A stretch of DNA of 64,000 nt from Platycnemis pennipes (Eukaryota > Arthropoda > Insecta > Odonata > Platycnemididae). Numbering within the stretch: the stretch's first letter is position 1; each line of letters opens with the position of its first letter. The stretch lies in assembly GCA_933228895.1 (NCBI GenBank), contig OW121853.1:127678133-127742132 (forward strand), written 5' to 3'. The notes below the pieces were generated by a model. That model saw only the letters and a list, made by a program, of their open reading frames with translations. It was not told the origin of the DNA and did not search any database. The translations under genes were made by a program, and so were the position numbers. Positions 9,070-19,654 of this stretch are shown in pieces.

Positions 9070-10690
9070 TAGTATAGTAGTCGATAGATTTAAATTTGGA
9101 GAACACATCCTTACTTTAAGTGCACTAAATCACGAAAACTTTCATAAAAAATATAGGTATCATATTAAAAATGTTGTGACCAGCAATTTTATGGTGATAG
9201 TAAACTATGCTTAGTAGAATCATTATTAAGACATGGCATACACATAAATACTGAAAACATGTAGATATCCAATTTGATGAATTTACGAAACAGAATTTTT
9301 AAGACTATTTATTGTGTTGACAAAAAAGTTATAACACTGTGCAGTTAATCCAGCGTTATCAGAAATTAAATATCCTACCTTTTGAAATACTACTTTACTA
9401 CATTTTATTGGTTAACTGCTATTTCAGTGATTAATATAAAATTTATTGGCAATGCCAGCTTTAAATAAAATTAATAAGAATGGATATGCATAAATTACGA
9501 AAATTCAACAATATATATGGTGATAGAAGACTGTACCTTAGCCTTGGCACCACTGTTGTGGTGCCAAGGCTAATAAAAATTTAGTGTGCTTTTCTGGCTG
9601 GCCCAGGTTAATAGTATAAATGTTGGAAAAAGAAAAGCCAAAAAGCTTTAAGGTTAGAGAAAAAGATTTAATCCAACATGGTTCAAATTGTGTTTTTTCC
9701 ATAAAGACGTATAACACTATATATCTCTTTTATGTAAGCAGCTCCTGGCTTACAATTTAAGCTCCTGAGAAAGGTATTGTTACTGGACGTATGTTTAAAT
9801 GCATATATTAAATTAGTTAAAAGGCAAAAAGAGTCAAAGAGATTGGAAAAGACATAAAGTAATTATCACATTGCATTGATCCCAGGTGTAAAATACGTGA
9901 TTTGAATCAGACACTTAATTTCCAATAAGACGAAAGGAAAAATTGTTGAAAACATCTCGTGATTTATCTTTATCCATACAAAATCTAAAACTAGAGTTCT
10001 CAGTCGATTATGAAAAGGTTGCCATTTTAAGGAAGGTATGAAACAACAAGCTTATATTTTATAATATATAATTGGATGGGATGGCAGACAAGTTCATCTA
10101 ACTCAGTATAAAAATAACTCCAAAATGCAGGCCAACAAAAATTATATTGCGTTTTTAGGAAAAAAAGTTTTCTCTGGATATACTTCAGGCGAATGCAAAG
10201 GAAGAGCGCAAAGTAACCCTTAAAGAAGTAAACGAGTAAGATTCACTGGAATGCTGCATTTGCAAGATGTAAATAAGGGACATTTTTTTCCAAAACGGGG
10301 AATTACTTTGCCACAGAAGGAAATTTCACCCTTTAAAAATGTTTATCAATTCATATTTTCATATGATCTAAAATTATTGCAAACGTCCCTTTCTTGCGCT
10401 ACAGAGCCAGGCTCTAGAGAGCTGCTGTGGTGGCGAGGGATTATCTTAAGGGGCGAGGCCCCAAGCCGAGTATTCGGAGCCGGTCTTGGACTCCCGAGCC
10501 CTCTTTCCTCTGCGCTCTCCGACCCCTCGACCCTCACAAATACCCTCCTTTGACCTCAGAAGTAAAAGATAAGGAGGAGGAGGTGATCTTCCAACTCGGA
10601 GCCCTTACAACCTGGGGCCTAGGCAGGAATGAAAGATGATGTGTGGAGAAATAAGGTTTGTGTGTGTGTGGTTTTCGAGTGTTGGATAGG
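9070..10690. other. No gene seen; contains one perfect hairpin and a GC-rich patch
   Basis: AT-rich with no recognisable frames, apart from the hairpin at 9538-9573 and a GC-rich patch at about 10420-10640 whose overlapping frames show no motif. Confidence 0.5.
9538..9573. repeat. Perfect 16-bp hairpin with 4-nt loop
   Basis: TTAGCCTTGGCACCAC, loop TGTT, then the exact inverse GTGGTGCCAAGGCTAA. It is unusually GC-rich for this AT-rich neighbourhood. No flanking element is identified. Confidence 0.85.
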
Positions 10691-10696
10691 GGGCAC

Positions 10697-11090
10697 GGCA
10701 TGGGATCCTATTGGCATGATAGTCTGGCTAAGAGGGCCCGGGTTCGCATCCTGGCATAATCACTAATCAGCAATCCTGAGGTTGGTTTGACGCAGCTCTC
10801 CCCTTAAATCTTATATCAGATAATGTCTTCGTTTTTGCATATTTATTCTCTTTCACATCTTTAATCAATTGTTCTATATATCTCATACGAGGCCTTCCTT
10901 TGCCTTTCCTCCCTTCCGAATCCTTACAGGAATTGGGAAGGGATTCTAAATATATTTTTTATTGGTAAACCAGCCCCTACTTAAGTACTTGTATGGAGAA
11001 CACTTCAAATTCAGCACTCAGTCCATCGGATGCGACGTTAATCCATGGTTCCTAATCGCCTTACGTTAATATCAAGCTAGTTCCGAAACC
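10697..11090 (+). mobile_element. tRNA-derived SINE interrupted by an RTE-like end
   Basis: The head (10697-10760) has the B-box-like GGGTTCGCATCC. The body resumes at about 10926 and matches the SINE at 19655-19985 in order: GGAGAACACTTCAAATTCAG, CTCAGTCCATCGGATG, CGACGTTAATCCATGGT, then TATCAAGCTAGTTCC. The missing middle is occupied by a minus-strand RTE-like 3' fragment. Confidence 0.7.
10761..10925 (-). mobile_element. RTE-like LINE 3' end nested in a SINE
   Basis: Read on the minus strand this gives the GGAAGGAAAGGC (GRPR) region, GATGTGAAAGAGAATAAATA, then the GCTGCGTCAAACCAACCTCA block before the end. The same order is seen at 15600-15735. Only the 3' end is present. Confidence 0.7.
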
Positions 11091-11139
11091 GGGTTTCTCT
11101 CAACCCTTCTATCTTACCCTACCATTTCATTCCCGACAC

Positions 11140-11510
11140 ATTTGCTCACGGCCCGAAGGGCCTTTAAGTGCGGGCAGACCTTGAGATCGCAGTGACGCTC
11201 CACTCCCGTTGGGGGGGGGGGGGGGGGAGGGGGAAGCCAATCTTCCTTCCGCACCCCCGGGGGTAGAGTGCCCCCGCAGAGAAAGGGGGGCGGCGATGTC
11301 AGAAGACATGAGAACGAGAGTGGCTGTCAGGCGGGCAGGGGGAGCGCGGGGGTGGGAAGCGAGGGTTGGAGAACAGGGGACTGAGGGGTGTGCGCTAGGA
11401 ATTTGCGTTTCCGAATCGAGGAAGGGAGTCTCTAGGGATTGGAGCAGGGTAATGTGGACGCCGGGTTTCTCTCCCCTCTCTTCCTTTCGCATCTATTTCG
11501 ATCGTTAAAC
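11140..11510. repeat. GC-rich island with a 17-G homopolymer
   Basis: A run of 17 G occupies 11211-11227 and is followed by further G-rich sequence. Overlapping frames on both strands (121 and 99 codons) come from base composition and show no motif. Confidence 0.6.
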
Positions 11511-11536
11511 TTTTTCCCAGGATATGGTGCCTATTA

Positions 11537-12115
11537 CATCTACATCTACACAATACCCTGCAGGCCACCATAAAGGTGTGTGTCAGGGGGTGAATTCTCA
11601 CCAAACATACACTACATATCAAGCATGAAAAAGGATTAGTATACATATACTGTTTTAAACTTCACTATTTATAAAAGATAAAAATAGCAAAGCAAACATA
11701 CAAAAACATGCTGTTAGTTGGGTTAGCTTTAAGTCCTTATGCCTACATGCAGCTACCAATTTTATGCACTGCTACACTCGTACTGGATATATTTACCGTT
11801 ATTCATATTCCTAATTGTACGTTGAAAAAGGACACTTTGAATCTGTCAGTTCGGCAATCAATTTCTCTAATTTTGTGATTATGGTCCAGTTACCATAGTA
11901 AGTTGGGGTCCGCAAAATATTTTTATCATCATCACTGATAATATGGTTTTGGAATTTGTTGAAGAGATTAAGTCTAAATTTCAACCTGCGATATGACAAT
12001 GATTCCCAATTTAATTCATGTAATAGGCTGGTTACGCTAATAAGGTTATCCTTTACAAATCTTGCCGATCTTCGCTGCACACGTTCAAGTTCATGATTTA
12101 GTTCATTATTAGTGT
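11537..12115 (-). mobile_element. CR1-like LINE, 5'-truncated, minus strand
   Basis: The minus strand reads ELERVQRRSARFVKDNL, then NWESLSYRRLKFRLNLFNKF and KNILRTPTYYG. This is the C-terminal tail of a CR1/Jockey-type reverse transcriptase protein. Next come the 3' UTR with CACCCCCTGACACACACC and the tail of TGTAGATG-type repeats at 11550-11537. Frameshifts and missing codons show decay. Confidence 0.85.
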
Positions 12116-12310
12116 GGGTCCGGACTTGAAAACACAGATGAGATGAGGTTCGTGTGAAATTGATGGAGAGTTGCAATGTGCGGGTAAAATGATTATAGGA
12201 CTCATCTGGAATACTCTGTCAGCATATGGGATTCTTACGAAATAGGCTTAAATAATGAACTGGAGCTTGAGCAGCGAAGATAGGCAAGATTTGTAAAGGT
12301 GCGGTATGAT

Positions 12311-12516
12311 TTAAAGAAACAACCTCGGCCTTAACTTTGTGGAATATTTCCATACTTGAAAATAAGAATAAACTTTGATATTTTTCCACACGACTCTAAT
12401 TATCCAACTGGAATCCAACTGATAATCCAGTCCCTGATGATGACACCAATGTGTTGAAACCGGTTGGATAATTAAAGTCAAGTGGAAAATTGCAAAGTTT
12501 ATTCTTTTTTTCAAGG
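12311..12516 (+). mobile_element. 206-bp hammerhead-bearing insertion with 10-bp target-site duplication
   Basis: GCGGTATGAT is present on both sides (12301-12310 and 12517-12526). Uninterrupted CR1-like copies elsewhere have it once (GGTATGATAACCTTA), so this is an insertion. Inside is a long imperfect inverted repeat: the left arm 12364-12411 and right arm 12460-12506 share AAGAATAAACTTTG and TAATTATCCAAC blocks, about 41 of 48 positions. Between and overlapping the right arm lies a hammerhead core. There is no coding capacity. It resembles a non-autonomous Penelope-type or retrozyme-type element. Confidence 0.75.
12430..12469 (+). ncRNA. Minimal hammerhead ribozyme candidate
   Basis: CTGATGA (12434-12440) is followed by stem II GACAC/GTGTT with a CAAT loop (12442-12455, one G-U pair), then GAAA (12456-12459) and the palindromic stem III hexamer ACCGGT (12459-12464). 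The predicted cleavage site is after T12465. Stem I pairs 12430-12433 (GTCC) with 12466-12469 (GGAT). All core nucleotides of the hammerhead consensus are present. The very short palindromic stem III is typical of PLE-type hammerheads, thought to act as dimers. Confidence 0.7.
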
Positions 12517-12964
12517 GCGGTATGATAAATAAATTAGCGTAACCAGTCTACTAGATTAATTAAAATGGGAACCATTGTCAGACCTTAGGTTGAAATATAG
12601 ACTTTATATCTAAAATATATCCCTAGATAATGTTTACTGATGACGTTGAAAATATGTTGCGAACTCCAATTTACCATGGTGAACTGGACCATAATCACAA
12701 CATTAGAGAAATTGATTGCCGAACTTGTAGATTTAAAATGTTCTTCTTCCCTCGTACAATTAGGGACATGAGCAACTGTAAATATATCTACTAATATAAT
12801 ACAATTATATCAATGGATAGCAGGGGTAGTTTCATGTTTGTATAAGGAAATTGAGGTAACCCAACTAGCATCATTTTTTTGCATGCATGCTTTGCTATTT
12901 TCCACACAAAACTTGATAGTACCTTGCAAGGCATTCTGTAGATGAAGATAAATACATCACAGCT

Positions 12965-13110
12965 CACTTGTATCTATATCTACGACATACCTTGTAAGCC
13001 ACCTTGAGGGTGTATGGCAGGGGACGGATCACTTGAACGCACTCTCGGAAATCGGTTGTGGGGAACTCTGAAAAAAGGCTGTAGGTGCATGTATGTGACC
13101 TTGGTTAGAG
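12965..13110 (-). mobile_element. CR1-like 3' end, divergent subfamily
   Basis: Starts with the tail complement TATCTATATCTACGACATACC and the conserved GTAAGCCACCTTGAGGGTGT and GGCAGGGGACGGATCAC blocks. After about 13040 it diverges from other copies. It lies tail-to-tail with the copy ending at 12950. Confidence 0.6.
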
Positions 13111-14190
13111 AGTGAAGCAGTTGGCTACCTTGTTGGAGAACGCCTACAGACGAAGAGTTATACATTGTATTGTACCAATCTGCAAAAGTTCTTGTTTTAA
13201 TTCCGAGATTGCTTCAATAAATTTTCTCGGTAAAAGTGATTTTCAAGCTATAGTTGGTAAGTATTATTCAACAAGGAAGTATTGTAAAATGACACAGCAT
13301 ATAGGAGTGTAATCTCGATTTTTTTCACCTGAAAGCTAATGTATTGCTCAATCCGAAAAGAAATTTTTGGGAAAGCGAATATCAAAATGATCAATAACAT
13401 TTCATGTATCATGTAATTAGACCCCGTTGCATTAAAAACCCGAATAAATTTGTAATTTATGATAAGATATTGCTTTACTCTTTCAATCAATTTGAAATTG
13501 TCATGATTCGAACAGAATATAGTTACCGATCCTTTTTAAGCATGATATGTAAGAACACTAAGAATTGGCCTCACTCAAACATCACTGTTCTACCTACAAC
13601 AAAACTGACAAAGTAAATAGTTGTCAAACAAGAACCCGCAGTGCTCATTTCACCAGCAACCCACTTAACAGGTATCACCCCCAGAATTATTCGTGAGCCA
13701 GACTTTAACGGCCCAGTTGGGGCTGTGCAGTTTCTGTTTCTTTTCTGCTTTATTCCGGAAAAGTGGGCATGATATTCTGCATGCTCAAGAAAAGAGGATT
13801 TAATGGACGTAACCGATCGTATCTAAATGAAGCAGAACTCACTTTGTGGAATATCTCCATGACTGGATGTATGAAAACTTCTTGGAGAATTATGTGCAAG
13901 TTCACATAGACGTGTAGTTTATCACTATCTTCTTTGCTACTTTCCGAATATTAAGATTATATGTAGGAACTTATACGGCAAAACGCAAGTTGGCCTGGTG
14001 ACAAGAAGGTTCCTTTTGAACGAGCAAATAGGGTGGAGTAGGTTATGAAAGGAGGGTGAATGCTTCCTCAATAGGGAGGGTTTAACTTGAGTCGCGGCAT
14101 AAAAAAACGTGGAGTTCAGGAACTAAATTTATCATTTTGATGCATGTTTCAAGTGACAACCATTGTTTTAGAACCTCAGGCAGTTACATT
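13110..14190. other. No recognisable gene
   Basis: AT-rich; a CTTTGTGGAATATCTCC motif at about 13847 resembles the start of the insertion at 12311 (CTTTGTGGAATATTTCC) and may mark another small relic of that family. Nothing else was recognised. Confidence 0.45.
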
Positions 14191-14194
14191 CATC

Positions 14195-14830
14195 CGTTAC
14201 ATCTCCTTTAGAGACGTTACTTTTCACTAGTTAGGCCACACCTTGAATATGTAGCCAGTGTATGGGATCCAAATGAACTAGGTTTGATCAGTGAGCTAGC
14301 TAGTCTGTAGCTTAGTACAACTAGGTATGTTAAAGGGTGTTACGATTGGTTGAGCAGTGTTTCAGAATTAATACAAGAATTAGGGTGGGAATCATTATCA
14401 GAGGGTAGGTTAAAGTACAGATTAAATCTATTAGGCACAGACATTTAAAACGGATAGCTTTACTGAAGATGCTTGATATAGATTAAAAATCTCTGCGTAT
14501 TTTACTAGATTTGACCATATGAACAAGATTAGAGAGGTAGATTGTCATACTAATGGATTCAAAATGTCATTTTCCCCCGTAATATAAGAGGACACAATAG
14601 GTAGCATAGCAAAGAGATAGTTAGGGGAAATATTGTATAGTATTTAGTGAATTATTCATGTATTAACAACCAATCCCTTAATTATTATGTACATACTAAC
14701 AATCTAGTTGCATGAGACCCTATTATGTAGCATGTTTCCATTAAGTAGCTTGTTTGCATGACAATAGTGCATGTTTGGTGATCTTCACCCTCTGCCTAAC
14801 ACTTATACGGTGTTGCGTAGATGCAGATGT
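14195..14830 (+). mobile_element. CR1-like LINE 3' portion, subfamily 2
   Basis: The plus strand reads SLVRPHLEYVASVWDPNELG-like codons at 14227-14285. Then come WESLSEGRLKYRLNLLG-like sequence, a decayed tail and a 3' UTR with CTAGTTGCATGAGACCCTATT. It ends with CACCCTCTGCCTAACAC and GCGTAGATGCAGATG. Several stops and indels are present. Confidence 0.8.
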
Positions 14831-15090
14831 TCATGGTTTCCCCTGGCACCCGCGAGCTGCTCGTCGCCTAGCAATTTACTCGAGCGCCTTCCCTCGGACT
14901 GGAAGCGCCACTCATCACCCTTCCCCTCGCCCCGAGGTGCACTCAGCGCCCTCTCGCCGTCTGCTACCGCGTTCCCCTCCCTGCACCCCCAAGCACGCGG
15001 CCTCTTCGAGAAAAGAGCCGAGCGTCGTATTCCGTGAGCAAGGCGTAACCTCAGGCGGCAAGAGGCATCGTTTGCCTGGAAGCTTGACGT
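14830..15090. other. GC-rich island, no gene recognised
   Basis: Overlapping frames on both strands are rich in Ser, Pro and Arg, as expected from base composition. No motif is seen. Confidence 0.4.
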
Positions 15091-15309
15091 CTCCTAGTTC
15101 CATTCATTTCAATCCTATGCCTTACTAAGTTATTCACCTTATTAGAACTTGAAAGAATTTGAGATACGATCCTCGTTATTCAACTGATTTAACTGTTAAC
15201 TAGCGATGCGATCGAGAAATACCTGTATTGGTACCCTAAATATAGCATTCAATATCATTCTATTTAATATTTGTTTTCAAGTTCCACGGTGGCACGATGG
15301 TTGAGCGTA

Positions 15310-15735
15310 AATATTAAAAACGTACATCTGGAGCATGTTTCTTTATGGCAGTGAGGCATGGACGATGATAGCAACGGAGAAGAAAAGAGTGGAAGCATTC
15401 GGAATGTGGTTCTACGGAAGAATGATGAAGATAAAATGGATTGAACAAGTAAGTAACAAGGAAGTCATAAGAAGAGTGGGAGAAAAGAGAAGTCTTATGA
15501 AGACCCTAAGAAGAAGACCGGACAACTTAATCGGCCACATAAAGAGACATGATTGCCTAATAAAGACAATCGTTGAAGGACAAGTATTTGGGAAATATGA
15601 TCTCGTACGAGGTGTATAGAGCAAGTGATGAAGTGTGTGAAAGAGAATAAATACGTGAAGATGAAGAGAATAGCTATTAGAAGAACTCAGTAGTGAGCTG
15701 CGTCAAACTAATCTCAGGATTAATGATGACGATAA
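15310..15735 (+). pseudogene. RTE-like LINE C-terminal region
   Basis: The frame from about 15320 reads MFLYGSEAWTMIATEKKRVE, MMKIKWIEQVSNKEVIRRVG, EKRSLMKTLRRRPDNLIGHI and KTIVEGQ. This matches, block by block, the C-terminus at 44373-44738. It is frameshifted near 15600 and ends with GCTGCGTCAAACTAATCTCA and a GATGATGACGAT-type tail. This domain lies downstream of the reverse transcriptase in such elements. Confidence 0.8.
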
Positions 15736-15739
15736 AAAT

Positions 15740-16425
15740 AATATTTAACTCACATAAGAACGGTTTTGACGGCCATAGAGAAAACTCTATTATTTTCACT
15801 TTTCTCCATTCTCATCATCGTGTAATTTATCCTCCCTTTCTTTTTAACTCCGTTGGAGGTAACTGTCCTTCCCTGCTACTTTGGCCCCCGCATCTTGGAA
15901 GACGGCACCCACCAAATTAACTGCCCTATCCATTCTCCGGCTTGGCAGTTCCCCTGCGCTTGGATGCAGGCACACCCTTGAGCAACAATAAAGAGTGAAT
16001 ACTCCCTTCCCCACGCTTGCGTCGTGACCCGCTGTTGTCTGTCCGCCCCTCCTCCTCAAAGTGGAGGGGCCCCCTCCCGCCCCCTTCTTGCCTCTCACCT
16101 CTTCATCTTCCCCACCTCGTCTCAGCCCTCCACTACTTCACTCCGAAGACGTTGAGGTCTCACCGAAAAAATCTTTTTCCCCTACTGTGGGAGACTCCCG
16201 CTCCATTGCATCCAGACGGATAACTTTGACACCGAACCCTTCACTTGTCTTCTTCCTTAGTGATCAGCGCCTCCTCCTCCCTTCATCCTCCATTTAAACT
16301 AGGTAGTTTCATTACAAGATGCTGGAACGTTTCTTGGTATCCTCACATTAGACGATAGCCTCAAATTATTGGATTATACCAATCCTTATTTTCCCCAGTG
16401 TGCACATTTTTTGACGACTATTAGT
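15740..16425. other. No gene; GC-rich island 15840-16270
   Basis: Pyrimidine- and GC-rich segment with overlapping frames on both strands. CTCAAATTATT at 16360 recurs at 16691 beside the right end of the neighbouring MITE. Confidence 0.4.
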
Positions 16426-16430
16426 AGAAA

Positions 16431-16692
16431 TGAGGCGCTCGAGGCTAGATAATGGTAAGCCACGCACTGAAAAATATTGAGATCTGTACGTACGCATTTC
16501 TTATCTGCTAGACGATGGGAAGCCAATGGCGGAGTATTATTTGAAGAAACCAAGAGATGGCAGCACACACCTTGTTTTTATATATTGCATCAAGACACAA
16601 CACCTAATTTAGGGAATTTTCCGAACCTTCATGTGTCACTCCTGTATATTTTCCTAAATGTGGCTTACCATTATCTAGCCCCGAGCGCCTCA
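16431..16692. mobile_element. 262-bp MITE with 33-bp terminal inverted repeats
   Basis: The left arm 16431-16463 (TGAGGCGCTCGAGGCTAGAT and on to AAGCCAC) is the inverse of the right arm 16660-16692 with a single mismatch. The interior is AT-rich without coding capacity. No clear target-site duplication is visible (AGTAGAAA to the left, AATTATTC to the right), so the superfamily is undetermined. The near-perfect arms suggest recent origin or hairpin-driven homogenisation. Confidence 0.85.
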
Positions 16693-16699
16693 AATTATT

Positions 16700-18430
16700 C
16701 CCGCTCATCTCCAGCATTAATTTTCTCAAAACCTGTGTCCCTGGATCTTGTGCTTCAAAGTATGTTCTTCTATGTAGCGCTGATCTAAGAAGTGATGAGT
16801 GCTGTAGAAAAATAATAATGGCAAAAGACATATACTTGAAATACCTTCCCACAAAAAAATTGAATGAAAATAAGTAATGATATGGCCAGGCTTATTAGTG
16901 ATTCTGAAAGAAAAAAAATGGTATAAGTTACTCTTCCCTGAACAAGTTCCCGACAGCGTAGTAAATGTATCCCGGAATATAAGACATTATCGTGATTTCA
17001 CTACTCAATTTCACTTTGAATAGTGTTTTTTTTTTAACCCAAATGGACATTCCACACTAGAATATACATGCTTCGGCATTGTGACTATTCTTGTGCACAT
17101 GTAGGACAAGCAGGAAGGAAATTCAAAACCAGTGCATAAATGAAGTGTGAAACATGTTCATCTTTCTTAGTAAAGAAATGACTATGAAAGAAAGTGCGAC
17201 CCTTATCTTACCCAAAATATTTACAAATGTGGGACAAAAGTTTTTAACCGGATTATTAAAAAAGTTTGAAAGAAGATGGCAATTCATTTCACCGAATGTG
17301 CTCATTCAAATGTTCACAGTTGCTCTAAGCTTTGTTAGAGGATGAAATATTGCCCATCCCCTTAACGTCCTTGCCTGCCATATTTCTTATCACTTACCTC
17401 GACAAGTTTTATTCCCTCTAACACAGCTATTTTCATGCGTGTCCAACAATTTAATCCCTAACACCCACAAGTTTTAAACACCCGCTCCTCTGCTTTGAAA
17501 CATAACAGTCGGACACATAACAGCCTGCTGTTGTTTGCCATTTTGACCGCACTAAGAAGTTCAAATCGATTGCTAAAATAAAACTAGGATAAAGAAGAAC
17601 AAATTACATTCATTTATACCATTTACCTGCATCGGTAAGACTACGCCGTTAGGCGGGGCCCTGACCGAGTGCAGTTCAAGAAGGAAAGCTCAGTGGTGTT
17701 CTGGAGCCTCCCCTACCCCTTCTTCCTACCTTTCCCTTTTTCTCCTTATCGCGACCTAATCCAGGGTCACGATTGCGTGCACATGAAACCCAACTGTACA
17801 GGCACATGAAGAAGTATTTGGTATTGAATTACTCTCAAATGCTTAAGAGTTTTCCGATTTCGTTTTTGAAAACAGACTAACCACGTTTATTCCTTGTCCT
17901 CCTGCCTTCCTCGCGGTAATTATTATGCTTTCCAATTCGTGTAAACTTTTCTCTCCATGCCACCCAACTCCTCCAACCCATCTGTCACGGGCGTCCCCCC
18001 AAGTTAAACGAATGCCTTCTGCTTGGCAAACATTTCTTAAATTGCCAATTCCCAAGTTTATGCTCCTCATTAATCACGCTCTCCTTGGCTCGCGGCTTAT
18101 CGCCTCACCTCCTTATAAGAATGGCGCTGTGGCGACCTTCCTTTTCTTCCTCTCTACATTGCCTTTCTTGAGTCTCCTTCCTTTTGGTGTGATCGTGTTG
18201 CGTGCTGGTTTTATGCTTGGGAGCAGAGCGTATTCATAAATGTGTTTCGTTCTTTCTGCATTTTCCTGTCTAGCTGTGTAGTAAAATACTCACTTGCGAG
18301 AGATAAGAACGTTGGATCCGCAGGCGTGATTAAAACAATTGAACGAATACAAGGACAAACACGTAATGATTCCGATATTTTGGTGGTCGCCACCACCTTC
18401 CGTGGAAGGGAGAGAAGTGAGCGGAAGAAT
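16700..18430. other. No recognisable gene
   Basis: Frames up to about 104 codons (17925-18239) lack motifs. No splice-flanked coding segment or repeat was recognised. Confidence 0.45.
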
Positions 18431-18432
18431 AC

Positions 18433-18690
18433 ACATTTACATCTACATAATATCCCTCAATCCAACATAAATATGTGTGGCAGGGGGTAAATTCACATCA
18501 AACATGCATTACATATTATGCATTACAACGATTAGTAATTTCATTCTAATCTAAACTTCACAATTCAGAAAAAAAGACAAAAATAGCAAAGCAAGCATGC
18601 AATAACATTCTGTTAGTTGGGCTGGCTTAAGGTATTTATACCAGCATGCAACTACCGATGACAATGATACTCTAGTAATTATTATATTGT
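18433..18690 (-). mobile_element. CR1-like LINE 3' UTR, minus strand
   Basis: Begins with ACATCTACATAATATCCCTC and TATGTGTGGCAGGGGGTAA, then the conserved ATGCATTACATATTATGCA and AGCAAAGCAAGCATGCA segments of subfamily 1. It ends where another copy begins. Confidence 0.75.
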
Positions 18691-18696
18691 ATATGT

Positions 18697-19110
18697 TTAC
18701 ATCTACATCATCGTAATACCCTGCGAGCCACCACGAGGGTGTGTGGCTGGGGATGAAGATCACCAAACATGCACTATTGACGTGCAACTAGGATATTTAG
18801 TGTAGAGATGCTAGATAATAGGGTTGCATTCAGCTAGATGGTTAATATCTACGAAATAAGAAAGTGATTATTGATTGTAATTACATGCATTGTGCATTTT
18901 ACTTTACATATGTTCATATCCCTAATTCTACGAGGAAGGAACGACACTTTGAATTCGTTAGTTCGGCAGCTCTTAGTTTTCCTAGGATCCTCTTAGTTTT
19001 TGATCATGGTCCAATCTACCATAATAAGTTGGAGTTCGCTAACAGTTTTTGACGTCATCAGTGAAAACATTGTCTTTAAATTTAGATAAGAAACGAAGTC
19101 TTAACCTGCC
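18697..19110 (-). mobile_element. CR1-like LINE 3' portion, minus strand, subfamily 2
   Basis: Starts at TACATCTACATCATCGTAAT, then GCGAGCCACCACGAGGGTGT. Further in it carries the antisense of the protein tail (the FKMSF and REIDCR region near 18940-18990 and the FSDDVKN region near 19060). It is inserted in the same orientation directly behind the copy at 18433-18690. Confidence 0.75.
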
Positions 19111-19650
19111 CACAGTGGGCTGAAATAGAAACAATCTGACCCCAAGTCCAAAAGTGTTTTGTTTTCAGGCTGGACTTTGAAACTTCGAATGTTGATTCTC
19201 CATTGATTAGTGCATTTGGTTTCATATGCCATTTAATCTAGGTACCACGCATTAACATGAGCTTAAATTTTATCAATTTCTGCAAAAATCGGTCTCCTGC
19301 AATATCCCCTGAAAATCTAGAAAATCAAGCTGATGCTGAACCTTTGAAGGTAATGATGTCATCTTGTAAAGCTATTATTTACCTTTATTTACCTGTGAAT
19401 AACATGAATACGTTGTAATATTTACTAAAGATATAAACCAAAATGGCGGGTCCTATTTTCATTCAAGTTTTCATGCAGGAATATGCATAGTTGAAAGCTA
19501 CGTCGAGCTATAAAAAGTTACTTATTATCGCGAGATTCTCCAAAGCGTCTTGGGTTAAAACCAATTTTTTTATCACACCCGCTCTTACCAGACGTAATCG
19601 GGGGAATACAACGTCGAGTCTAGTATGCTGAGAAGCTATTGGTGTCAAAA
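19110..19650. other. No gene recognised
   Basis: Unique-looking AT-rich sequence between a LINE and a SINE. No frame or repeat match was found. Confidence 0.4.
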
Positions 19651-19654
19651 CTGG

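Larger units (their letters stand above)
12190..12950 (+). mobile_element. CR1-like LINE, 5'-truncated, plus strand, interrupted
   Basis: The plus strand begins near SSGILCQHMGFLRNRLK-equivalent sequence (the VRPHLEYAASVWDP region, frameshifted). It continues with GGAGCTTGAGCAGCGAAGATA and, after the insertion at 12311-12516, with GTAACCAGTCTACTAG, GACGTTGAAAATATGTTGCG and the 3' UTR, ending near GCATTCTGTAGATGAAG. It lies head-to-head with the minus-strand copy at 11537-12115. Confidence 0.85.

Noticed and set aside
12645..12662. CTGATGACGTTGAAAA as a hammerhead core
   Set aside because: It is the DDVKN-coding segment of the CR1-like protein and has no stem II.
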